From assembly GCA_019423265.1 (NCBI GenBank), contig JAHZBS010000062.1, positions 1 to 11,995 of the forward strand: a stretch of 11,995 bases of DNA. Reading direction: 5' to 3'. Below are positions 6,511 through 11,995 of the stretch, in pieces. Within the stretch, counting starts at the first letter, position 1, and each line of letters begins with the position of its first letter. The stretch is from Clostridiales bacterium. GTDB lineage: Bacteria; Bacillota_A; Clostridia; Lachnospirales; Bianqueaceae. The notes under the pieces are model-generated. The model was not told where the DNA came from. It saw only the letters and a list, made by a program, of their open reading frames with translations, and did no database searches. Position numbers and translations under genes: made by a program.

Positions 6511-6736
6511 CTTTGGGGGTAATTTCCGCTTCCCCATTCGATTGTCAGAAGTGCCGCTACAACCCCGGTTCTGAACCGAGAACAGCGGCTTGTGTACCTA
6601 GGGCTTTCTTCCAGCTGAGCAAAGTGATTAAATCCTTCGGGAAGCGGTTTCGGTATATGGAGTGCCAAACTCCGATATATACGTTCACGAATGGTATAGC
6701 ATATTTTTGATAAAATTTGTAATTTCCCTTGAATTG
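6511..6736. other. Non-coding strip with nested inverted repeats
   Basis: I see no convincing gene here. It contains a nested inverted repeat: outer GCCGCT/AGCGGC (6553-6558, 6584-6589) and inner CGGTTC-T-GAACCG (6566-6578). It also has an imperfect 10-bp hairpin, TATATGGAGT with ACTCCgATATA (6654-6679), around a GCCAA loop. Lying between a decayed nuclease gene and an AT-rich orphan regulator, it may be the remains of a mobile element, but no terminal repeats or transposase motifs are visible. Confidence 0.4.
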
Positions 6737-6765
6737 TTCACATATTAATGCTAATCTTATTATAC
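6737..6765 (+). promoter_or_regulatory. Probable promoter of the winged-helix gene
   Basis: TTCACA (6737-6742), 17 bp and TTATAC (6760-6765) give a plausible but non-consensus sigma-A promoter in an AT-rich leader. Transcription would begin near 6772, which favours translation from the GTG at 6790 over the earlier ATG codons. Confidence 0.45.
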
Positions 6766-6789
6766 ATTATGCGGATTGGAGTGGATGAT

Positions 6790-7851
6790 GTGAATATCAA
6801 TGAATCTCTTGGTATCCTCTATGATTCCTTATTTTATAATATAGTATATTTTAATCGCAAGGCTGTAGAAACCCGACTGAGCTCGCTTACACATGAAAAG
6901 ACGGATGTGATACTGTATAACTATGATTTATTCCGGCTCAAAAAGAATAATCCGAGTCCACCAGATTCTCTCTATCCTTTTTTCCATTACAGTGAACACT
7001 TTGGCTGTGTCCTGACGAAATTACTTTTAGAAAAAACCGATTTTTTTGGAGATGCCATCCAAGATTTTTTCCAAAAGCTTGAGGACAAGCGCTCTTTGAA
7101 GCGATTTGTCTTTGCGCACTATCTCCATACGTTCGAGGGTATCAATATGCAGAAAGTCCTTTTGGCAGAGGGCGAAAGTGTTGCAAAGGCGCTAACTATG
7201 CTGAGCCAATGGATTAAAATTGATCATTTCTATTATATGTTTTATCATTTCAATCAGCTGGTTGACGAATTAATTACATATCTAAAAAGCTTGCTCATCG
7301 AGATAGAGAAGTTTCATGCGAAAAATAAGGATAAAGCAGACATCATTCATAGCTTCGCCTCCCCAGACACTGCAAGTCAAGTGAAACGGGTTTGCAAGAT
7401 CAGTGATGAAGTTAATCTTGAGAATCAAACCTATTCTGTATGTTATTTGGCTCAGTATGTTATTATGAGAAGATCGACAAAAGGAAAAAGGCCTTATGCC
7501 TTCGCTTTGGGCTGTAACTTTTCAGATATATTATTCCAAAGCATGAATTATGGATATATCACGGTTTATTCCGTGATCAAGTCGTTTGGCAATGAAACCA
7601 AGGTTGACATAATACGCGAGCTGAGCAAAAAGGAAATGACGATTTCCCAGCTGTCAAGAAAATTACATTTATCTCGCTCTTCCATTGGCCGGTATGTGGA
7701 GGATCTGGTTGATGAAGTTGCCATTACAAGAGTCAAAAAAGTAGGCGCCGATATTTATCTGCGTCTGAATCCGGAATATTTAGCTCAATCCAAATCCGTT
7801 TTTGTAAACTATATTGATAACATTCTATTGGAACTACATGCTAATATATGA
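6790..7851 (+). CDS. Uncharacterised protein with C-terminal ArsR-like winged helix
   Basis: The product has 353 residues. The first 270 or so match no family I recognise; they are helical and rich in aromatic residues, with no signal peptide. From about residue 275 an ArsR-like winged helix is visible: SFGNETKVDIIRELSKKE, the recognition unit TISQLSRKLHLSRSSIGRYVEDL, and a wing VKKVGADIYLRLNPEYL. It is therefore probably a transcription factor whose long N-terminal region senses a ligand or partner. GTG at 6790 is preferred because GGAG lies 8 bases upstream; in-frame ATGs at 6748 and 6769 would add 14 or 7 residues. The gene is clearly AT-richer than its neighbours and stands alone beside a decayed Uma2 gene, suggesting lateral transfer. 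Its target is unknown; no adjacent gene is co-directional. Confidence 0.75.
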   Translation: MNINESLGILYDSLFYNIVYFNRKAVETRLSSLTHEKTDVILYNYDLFRLKKNNPSPPDSLYPFFHYSEHFGCVLTKLLLEKTDFFGDAIQDFFQKLEDKRSLKRFVFAHYLHTFEGINMQKVLLAEGESVAKALTMLSQWIKIDHFYYMFYHFNQLVDELITYLKSLLIEIEKFHAKNKDKADIIHSFASPDTASQVKRVCKISDEVNLENQTYSVCYLAQYVIMRRSTKGKRPYAFALGCNFSDILFQSMNYGYITVYSVIKSFGNETKVDIIRELSKKEMTISQLSRKLHLSRSSIGRYVEDLVDEVAITRVKKVGADIYLRLNPEYLAQSKSVFVNYIDNILLELHANI

Positions 7852-7952
7852 TGTTCCCCCTGACGGCACGATCCGATACTATTGCGGTGGTGTATAAGTT
7901 CGCCAGCCCTTGTCATGTGATGGTCCGGATCCTCCCAGCAAAAATTCAGCCG

Positions 7953-8723
7953 TTACAGCCCATTTGAACTGCTGTCTTCCGGTATTATTATCTGGCATTT
8001 GCCAGTGTGAATTTCCGCCGGCAGAGGCTGGCCGACAACAGCGCAGGTAAGCGTCTCCAGGGGCATGAGGTTAAACGCCGAGCGCCGTCCGATCTTGCTA
8101 GAATCGCACAGAAAGACGGATTGCCCGGCGTTTTCAATCATGGCCCGCCGCAGCGCCGTCTCCGCCTCTGAATAATCGGAGATCCATCCGTCCTCGCTGA
8201 GCCCGCTGGAGGAGAAAAAGCATACATCCGCATTGAAGCTCTTCACCGTATTCTGCGCCACCGGCCCGGCAAAGGCCATGGAACATTCAATCAGCTCGCC
8301 CCCCGTTGAATAGGTGCGAATGCCCGCCTTTCCCAGCATAACGGCGGCGCGCACACCGTTGGTGATGACCGTCAAGTTATGAACTTCTTTAAAAAGGCCT
8401 ATCAGCGCCAAGACCGTCGTCGATCCATCCATAAACACAACGAAGCCATCTCGCACCAATGGCGCTGCCGCCTTGCACAGGCGATATTTTTCTCGCTTGT
8501 TATAGGTATTGCGAAATTGGATCGGAATCTCATTATGGGGCTCCAAGTTCAGCCGAACGCCCCCGTGACTTCTCTGAACAAGTCCCTGGCTCTCTAGCTT
8601 CGTCAGATCTCTCCGAATCGTCGGCAGACTGACATACAGCGATTCAGCCAAATACCCAACGGTAACGGTTTTCCTCTCCTGCAAAATCCGCAGGATCTCC
8701 TCCTGTCGCTGCATCGTAATCAT
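7953..8723 (-). CDS. DeoR/GlpR-family transcriptional repressor
   Basis: The protein has 256 residues, standard for the family. An N-terminal DeoR helix-turn-helix covers about residues 5-57: QEEILRILQERKTVTVGYLAESL, then YVSLPTIRRDLTKLESQGLVQRSHGGVRL. The C-terminal DeoRC domain, related to phosphosugar-binding isomerase folds, carries FMDGSTTVLALI and VITNGVRAA. Such repressors respond to phosphorylated sugars or polyols, for example glycerol-3-phosphate for GlpR. The ATG at 8723 has AGGAGGG 5 bases upstream; the ATG three codons later is too far from it. It is divergent from the phosphodiesterase operon and almost certainly regulates it, and perhaps itself, through the shared intergenic repeats. 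Glycerol-3-phosphate is a reasonable but unproven effector. Confidence 0.93.
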   Translation of the reverse strand: MITMQRQEEILRILQERKTVTVGYLAESLYVSLPTIRRDLTKLESQGLVQRSHGGVRLNLEPHNEIPIQFRNTYNKREKYRLCKAAAPLVRDGFVVFMDGSTTVLALIGLFKEVHNLTVITNGVRAAVMLGKAGIRTYSTGGELIECSMAFAGPVAQNTVKSFNADVCFFSSSGLSEDGWISDYSEAETALRRAMIENAGQSVFLCDSSKIGRRSAFNLMPLETLTCAVVGQPLPAEIHTGKCQIIIPEDSSSNGL

Positions 8724-8734
8724 GGCAACCCTCC

Positions 8735-8822
8735 TGATCGTTTTTGATCGTCATTCATCTATTGCGCCACGAATTGAATGAACTTGATCGATATGATACA
8801 ATTCTATCATACGATACCAAGT
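8735..8822. promoter_or_regulatory. Candidate DeoR operator: phased repeats and long palindrome
   Basis: TGATCG occurs exactly at 8735, 8745 and 8785, with a related TGAATG at 8775, so all starts are multiples of 10 bp apart and lie on one face of the helix. TATGATA (8792-8798) and TATCATA (8805-8811) form an inverted repeat covering the -10 and likely start site. With ACTTG (8782-8786) and CAAGT (8818-8822) it extends to an imperfect palindrome of 41 bp. DeoR-family proteins commonly bind repeated sites as tetramers, so this is the likely operator region for both divergent units. Confidence 0.6.
8774..8802 (+). promoter_or_regulatory. Promoter of the GDPD-HAD operon
   Basis: TTGAAT (8774-8779), 17 bp and TACAAT (8797-8802) with an extended -10 TGA directly before it. 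The -10 lies inside the inverted repeat TATGATA/TATCATA, so a protein bound there would block polymerase. Confidence 0.75.
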
Positions 8823-8844
8823 TGTCAAGAAGGGAGAGTAAGGT

Positions 8845-9609
8845 ATGAGAAAAATGCTGATTGCCGGTCACAGAGGCAATCCCACCGACTATGCGGAGAA
8901 TACCATGCCATCGTTTCAATCGGCTGTGGATTTAGGTGTGGATATGATCGAGACGGATATCCATATGACAAAGGATGGGAGGCTCGTCCTGATCCATGAT
9001 CCGTCGCTGGATCGAACCACCGATGGGCATGGACTGGTCCGAGATAAAACCCTATCGGAGATTCGTCGCTGCAACGCTGCTGCAAAAGAGGGCGGCACGG
9101 CGCGAATTCCCACCCTGGACGAATTTCTGGATGAATTCGAGCGCTATCCCAACCTGCAATTCAATCTGGAATTAAAGGACTATCCGGGCGAGTGCGGCGC
9201 CGTCTTTAGCTATGAATGCGTGGTCAACGTTATCGATAGCGTGGAGAGGCATGGTTTGGCTGAGCGCTGCATCCTCAACAGTTTCAATGCACAGCTTCTG
9301 GAATACATTCACCACAAGTATCCCCACCGTTACCGGTTACACGGCTTCTACCCCTACCGATATTTGTCCGATCAGAACCGGGATCCGGAGGAATACCTCT
9401 ACTGCGCCTGTATTTTCGATGAGTCCCCCTGTCCGCGCCAATCCTACTTCAGCGATCTGTTGGACAGGGGTATTGAACCGTGGCTTGGTGCATCGCTGAC
9501 AGAAAGAGAAGATTTCGCCCTGGCAATCCAGCGGGGCGGTCGTCTGGTGACTACCAACGATCCTCGCACGGCAATCGCCATTGTATCCGCGCTCTCGGAG
9601 GAGGACTGA
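8845..9609 (+). CDS. Glycerophosphodiester phosphodiesterase, cytosolic
   Basis: This enzyme hydrolyses glycerophosphodiesters to glycerol-3-phosphate and an alcohol (EC 3.1.4.46). The 254-residue chain is one GDPD TIM barrel. Key residues are visible: H9-R10-G11 with E18-N19 (HRGNPTDYAENT), the metal ligands E36 and D38 (IETDIH), H51-D52 (LIHDPSLDRTTDG), E109 and K111 (FNLELKD), and a final strand with RLVTTNDP. There is no signal peptide, so it acts on imported or internal substrates, like UgpQ. The ATG has GGGAGAG about 8 bases upstream. The HAD gene begins one base after its stop codon, so the two are co-transcribed. A divergent DeoR regulator fits control by a product such as glycerol-3-phosphate. 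Confidence 0.93.
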   Translation: MRKMLIAGHRGNPTDYAENTMPSFQSAVDLGVDMIETDIHMTKDGRLVLIHDPSLDRTTDGHGLVRDKTLSEIRRCNAAAKEGGTARIPTLDEFLDEFERYPNLQFNLELKDYPGECGAVFSYECVVNVIDSVERHGLAERCILNSFNAQLLEYIHHKYPHRYRLHGFYPYRYLSDQNRDPEEYLYCACIFDESPCPRQSYFSDLLDRGIEPWLGASLTEREDFALAIQRGGRLVTTNDPRTAIAIVSALSEED

Positions 9610-9610
9610 C

Positions 9611-10333
9611 ATGGCTGACGTGGTCAACTGGAAAGTCATCGCCTTCGATCTCGATGGGACTTTGACACAGCACAAAAGTAAGCTTGACCATGACAATCGC
9701 CGGATATTGGAGCGCCTCGGAGAGCGCTACCGGCTGCTCATCGTCGGTGCGGGCTCCTGCCGCCGCATATGGGAGCAGCTAGACCGCTATCCCCTCGATA
9801 TCATCGGCCACTATGGGATGCAAGCTGCAACCTGTCAAAATGGGGCTCTTCAGATTATAGACGACCAATCGGCCCCGGTCGATCGGGAGTGGGCCTTAGC
9901 GCAGGCTATGTCCCTGCGAAAGCAGTGGGGACTTGAACAATACCAAGGAGACAGTGTGGAATTTCACGTGTCAGGCCTGATGACATTCCCCCTTCTTGGA
10001 ACAGCCGCCTCCCTGGAAGACAAGCTGGCCGTAGACCCCTCGCGCGCATTTCGGCGGCGCATGCTGTCCACCGTCCGCGCCGCATTCTACCCGTATACAG
10101 TCTTCGTGGGGGGCTCATCCTCCTTTGATATCGTGCCACAGCCGTACAATAAACGAAATGCGCTGGACTCTTACTGCCGCCGCCAGCATTTGTCAACCTC
10201 CGAGATCATCTATGTTGGCGACGACTACGGTCCGGGGGGAAATGACGAGGATGTGTACCGATCCTCCTATACCTTTCTCTGCATTGACGACTACAGGAAG
10301 CTGGCTTCCTGCGTTGCTAAGCTGCTGCAATGA
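9611..10333 (+). CDS. HAD-IIB phosphatase, phosphomannomutase-like
   Basis: The protein has 240 residues. Motif I is FDLDGTLTQ (D13 and D15). Motif III is probably K181 in SSSFDIVPQPYNKRNAL, and motif IV is GDDYGPGGND (203-212). The GGSSSFDIVP...NK and GD....GGNDxxV patterns resemble eukaryotic-type phosphomannomutase (GGQISFDVFP, GDKTxPGGND) more than ordinary Cof phosphatases. The likely reaction is hydrolysis, or phosphoryl transfer, on a sugar or polyol phosphate; the substrate is not readable from sequence. The start is the ATG one base after the upstream TGA, with GGAGGAGGA in the end of the GDPD gene. It ends 32 bases from the convergent dehydrogenase gene with only a weak ACCCT/AGGGT hairpin between. 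Confidence 0.87.
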   Translation: MADVVNWKVIAFDLDGTLTQHKSKLDHDNRRILERLGERYRLLIVGAGSCRRIWEQLDRYPLDIIGHYGMQAATCQNGALQIIDDQSAPVDREWALAQAMSLRKQWGLEQYQGDSVEFHVSGLMTFPLLGTAASLEDKLAVDPSRAFRRRMLSTVRAAFYPYTVFVGGSSSFDIVPQPYNKRNALDSYCRRQHLSTSEIIYVGDDYGPGGNDEDVYRSSYTFLCIDDYRKLASCVAKLLQ

Positions 10334-10365
10334 GAGATACCCTGTGAGGGTTGTGGACCCCAAGC

Positions 10366-11322
10366 CTACCGCAGTTCTGGCACCACGTCCGGAGGCGTTT
10401 GTCCGGAAGCAAAAGCGTGCATATTCTGAGCGGCGCGCAGAAACATGGCGTCCCGCGTCTCATGGGTTGACGAGCCGATGTGGGGCGTTGTCACAACATT
10501 TGGAAATCTAAGGAGCGGGTTGGCGGGATCAATGGGCTCCTGCTGGTAGACATCAAGCCCCGCTCCATACAGGTATCCCAGAGAAAGGGCCTCAACCATC
10601 TCGGATTCCCGCACGACGGCGCCTCGGGAGGCGTTGATAAAGATGGCGGTTCGTTTCATCTTACGAAACTCTTCAAGGCCGATCATGCCCTCCGTCTCCG
10701 GGGTAAGAGGCGTCATGACGAGGATATAATCCGAAGTTTGCAGTAAAGTGTCCATGTCCGTGTATATAGCTTCCGCGTCGGAGGGGAGGGGCTTGCGGTT
10801 GTGGTATTGGACGCGCATCGAGAAGCCAAGGCGGCATCGACGGGCTACGGCCTGTCCGATGCGTCCCATCCCGATGATGCCCAGGGCCTTTTTGCTAAAT
10901 TCCAGCCCAAAGAGTCCGCGCCCCTCCCGGCCATTCCAGCGCCCCTCTTTTACATACCGGTCTAGCTCGCTGATCCTACGGCAACATGCCAGCATCAGGC
11001 CCACGATGGCGTCGGCCACGGCGTCATCCAGTACAGAGGGGGTGTTGGTGCCGATGACAGAATGGCGGCGCATAGCGTCAAGGTGAAAATTATTGTACCC
11101 AACCCCTACATTGCTGGCGATGCGCAGCAGGGGCGCATGGGACAGCAGAGTTTCATCGACCTGCAGTGAAGCGGGAAACAAGGCTGTCGCCTGGGACAAG
11201 TCTCGGTGGAGAATCTCCGGCTTTTGCGGATCTGTGTAGATCAGTTCGAAATCCTGCTGGAGCAGTTCGCGGGTCTCAGCGGGAAGCGAGGGCTGAGCGA
11301 TGACAAGTTTTGGTTTCGTCAT
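10366..11322 (-). CDS. D-isomer-specific 2-hydroxyacid dehydrogenase
   Basis: The enzyme has 318 residues and would reduce a 2-oxoacid to the D-2-hydroxyacid, or the reverse, with NAD(P)H. The N- and C-terminal parts form the split substrate domain. The Rossmann domain shows GxGxxG (G151-G156, GIIGMGRIGQAVARR), followed by YHNRKP at the end of the second strand; the N-R pair in place of an acidic residue suggests NADP(H). The catalytic triad is R233 (NASRGAVV), E262 (DVYQQEP) and H281 (TPHIGSST). It resembles the glyoxylate/hydroxypyruvate/2-ketogluconate reductase branch (GhrB-like); the exact substrate is uncertain. The ATG at 11322 has AAAGGAG 7 bases upstream. Its 5' leader holds an unusual double inverted repeat (11336-11387), and tRNA-Gly(CCC) with a terminator lies upstream on the same strand. 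Confidence 0.93.
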   Translation of the reverse strand: MTKPKLVIAQPSLPAETRELLQQDFELIYTDPQKPEILHRDLSQATALFPASLQVDETLLSHAPLLRIASNVGVGYNNFHLDAMRRHSVIGTNTPSVLDDAVADAIVGLMLACCRRISELDRYVKEGRWNGREGRGLFGLEFSKKALGIIGMGRIGQAVARRCRLGFSMRVQYHNRKPLPSDAEAIYTDMDTLLQTSDYILVMTPLTPETEGMIGLEEFRKMKRTAIFINASRGAVVRESEMVEALSLGYLYGAGLDVYQQEPIDPANPLLRFPNVVTTPHIGSSTHETRDAMFLRAAQNMHAFASGQTPPDVVPELR

Positions 11323-11335
11323 GATAATCTCCTTT

Positions 11336-11387
11336 CCGGAGCGTTAGCGATGGGGCGAGCTATTTGTGACGCTCCGGCACAAATAGC
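11336..11387 (-). promoter_or_regulatory. Leader with competing or pseudoknotted stems at the dehydrogenase ribosome site
   Basis: Plus-strand GCTATTTGTG (11359-11368) and CACAAATAGC (11378-11387) form a perfect 10-bp stem. Its entire 9-nt loop, ACGCTCCGG (11369-11377), is exactly complementary to CCGGAGCGT at 11336-11344, which in the mRNA directly precedes the AAAGGAG ribosome site. The two helices could form a pseudoknot, or the second could replace the first as a long hairpin. Either would place structure against the translation start. Whether it regulates is inference. Confidence 0.5.
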
Positions 11388-11437
11388 CCACACGGGGCCT
11401 TCTTCAATATCGGGTATGGCGAATGATATGCGGCATG

Positions 11438-11468
11438 AAAAAAGCCGAATGCCGTGTGGACATTCGAC
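11438..11468 (-). terminator. Intrinsic terminator of tRNA-Gly(CCC)
   Basis: On the minus strand GTCGAATG pairs with CATTCGGC (8 bp, one G-U), and one or two inner pairs are possible. Six T residues follow (11438-11443 on the plus strand as A). It lies 13 bases past the tRNA 3' end and separates it from the dehydrogenase gene. Confidence 0.85.
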
Positions 11469-11481
11469 TCTTCCTCTCAGA

Positions 11482-11554
11482 AGCGCGAAACGGGACTCGA
11501 ACCCGCAACCCCCGGCTTGGGAAGCCAGTGCTCCGCCAATTGAGCCATTCGCGC
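11482..11554 (-). tRNA. tRNA-Gly(CCC)
   Basis: This 73-nt cloverleaf has acceptor arms GCGCGAA and TTCGCGC, D stem GCTC/GAGC, anticodon stem CTGGC/GCCAG around TTCCCAA (anticodon CCC), and T arm GCGGG-TTCGAGT-CCCGT, with discriminator U and no encoded CCA. The acceptor stem is identical to that of tRNA-Gly(GCC) at 5922, and the T arm differs from it by a single loop base. Confidence 0.96.
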
Positions 11555-11566
11555 ATCGCATGTACT

Positions 11567-11595
11567 ATTATATGCTATCTTCTTTGTTTTTGCAA
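11567..11595 (-). promoter_or_regulatory. Promoter of tRNA-Gly(CCC)
   Basis: On the minus strand TTGCAA (11590-11595), 17 bp and a perfect TATAAT (11567-11572). Its -35 and spacing match the promoter of the other glycine tRNA. Confidence 0.85.
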
Positions 11596-11608
11596 GCCCT
11601 TTTTTCAT

Positions 11609-11690
11609 TTTTTTTGGTGTGCCTTGAATGAAAAAGTAAATTCAGCATTGGCGTGGAATTTACTTTTTCACTCAAGGTTTTTTTGGTGTG
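11609..11690. repeat. 22-bp hairpin flanked exactly by 13-bp direct repeats
   Basis: The arms at 11622-11643 (CCTTGAATGAAAAAGTAAAT plus TC) and 11656-11677 are complementary at 21 of 22 positions around a 12-nt spacer. The 13-mer TTTTTTTGGTGTG occurs at 11609-11621 and again at 11678-11690, each copy touching the hairpin with no gap. On the plus strand the hairpin plus T-run looks like an intrinsic terminator, yet no plus-strand gene lies upstream for about 1.3 kb. It may be a tiny palindromic element with a target duplication. Confidence 0.65.
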
Positions 11691-11732
11691 GGCGTACGTT
11701 AAGTTGACCATGTCATGAAATTCAAATACCCA

Positions 11733-11995
11733 TCAATCGCAGACAATGGTGAACTCGCGGGGGTCCTTCTTCTGGAGGTGGATGTCCTCGGTAAATTGCC
11801 TTCCTTTACAGGTAACGGTCAGAGAATACCGGCCAAAGAAGCCGCGGAAGGATGCCTCTGCCGTGTCGCCGGTGTCAAGCGCAGCGCAGGTCTTCCATTC
11901 CCTGTGGATCAAATCCTGTAAAACCTCATAGGCTGGTTTTGGCGTAAAGTCCGCGCGGAGCAGACCGCCATAATACGAATTTTCTGCGGCGTATG
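11733..11995 (-). CDS. C-terminal part of a probable GH10-type endo-1,4-beta-xylanase (partial)
   Basis: Only the last 86 residues and the TGA stop lie in the window; the 5' end is beyond the right edge, so no start is visible. The translation opens YAAENSYYGGLLRADFTPKP followed by AYEVLQDLIHREWKT, which resembles the end of a glycoside hydrolase family 10 barrel, where a final helix follows the fTPKPAY motif. A small beta-rich appendage follows (EASFRGFFGRYSLTVTCKGR, ending in DPREFTIVCD), as seen after the barrel in some clostridial xylanases. The family call rests on pattern memory over a short stretch. If right, the gene product degrades plant xylan. No intrinsic terminator with a U-run follows on this strand. 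Confidence 0.6.
   Translation of the reverse strand, partial: YAAENSYYGGLLRADFTPKPAYEVLQDLIHREWKTCAALDTGDTAEASFRGFFGRYSLTVTCKGRQFTEDIHLQKKDPREFTIVCD

Noticed and set aside
6513..6710. 65-codon plus-strand frame in the strip after the Uma2 remnant, considered as a transposase fragment
   Set aside because: No catalytic motif or family resemblance, a TTG start without a ribosome site, and inverted repeats cutting through it.
5971..7952. Integrated element with att sites at tRNA-Gly(GCC)
   Set aside because: I found no integrase gene and no second copy of the tRNA 3' end downstream within the strip.
11336..11400. T-box leader for the dehydrogenase gene, suggested by the nearby glycine tRNA
   Set aside because: No specifier loop, no TGGNACC-type antiterminator sequence and no terminator before the start codon.
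11206..11631. 141-codon plus-strand frame (RDSNPQPPAWEASAPP)
   Set aside because: It is antisense to the dehydrogenase start, its leader and tRNA-Gly(CCC); the motif is the usual tRNA-antisense artefact.
11715..11921. 68-codon plus-strand frame at the right edge
   Set aside because: The opposite strand gives an uninterrupted frame with xylanase-like motifs, which explains the region better.

Overview
The window looks like chromosomal DNA of a low-to-mid GC Bacillota, most likely a gut-type clostridium (Oscillospiraceae-like). The grounds are the strong AGGAGG-type ribosome binding sites, the consensus sigma-A promoters with 16-18 bp spacers, a SEC-C-tagged methionine aminopeptidase, a CarD regulator, a DUF3783 protein and a phasin-like/AarF pair. 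The taxon is inferred from gene content and style only. There is no prophage, CRISPR array, rRNA or intact insertion sequence.

Left part (1-3830). A leftward promoter whose gene lies outside the window is followed by a DUF2935 helical-bundle protein on the minus strand. Divergent from it is a type I methionine aminopeptidase with an N-terminal zinc motif. Next comes a strong promoter that runs straight into a 14-bp stem ending in six T residues. This short structured leader or small RNA precedes a two-gene unit: a small Cys-rich protein, overlapped by a CarD-family RNA polymerase-binding regulator. A DUF3783 protein has its own extended -10 promoter and ends in a terminator shared with the convergent aarF gene.

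Middle (3819-6033). A phasin-like coiled-coil protein and an AarF/UbiB atypical kinase form a two-gene minus-strand operon with overlapping ends. Upstream and divergent is tRNA-Gly(GCC), with a consensus promoter and its own terminator.

Accessory strip (6034-7952). This AT-richer stretch holds a 5'-truncated Uma2-type nuclease relic, about 230 bases of non-coding sequence with nested inverted repeats, and an unrecognised 353-residue protein with a C-terminal ArsR-like winged helix. It looks laterally acquired or decaying.

Right part (7953-11995). A DeoR-type repressor is divergent from an operon encoding a cytosolic glycerophosphodiester phosphodiesterase and a HAD phosphatase with phosphomannomutase-like motifs. 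The shared intergenic region carries helically phased TGATCG repeats and a long imperfect palindrome over the operon promoter. A 2-hydroxyacid dehydrogenase follows on the minus strand, and its leader can form two competing or pseudoknotted structures next to the ribosome binding site. Then come tRNA-Gly(CCC), on the minus strand with its own promoter and terminator, a 22-bp hairpin bracketed exactly by 13-bp direct repeats, and the 3' end of what looks like a GH10-type xylanase gene running off the right edge.

The DeoR-GDPD-HAD cluster reads as a small regulated module for phosphodiester or sugar-phosphate salvage. The CarD unit concerns transcription initiation. The aarF-phasin pair is membrane- or lipid-associated. 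The rest is housekeeping.
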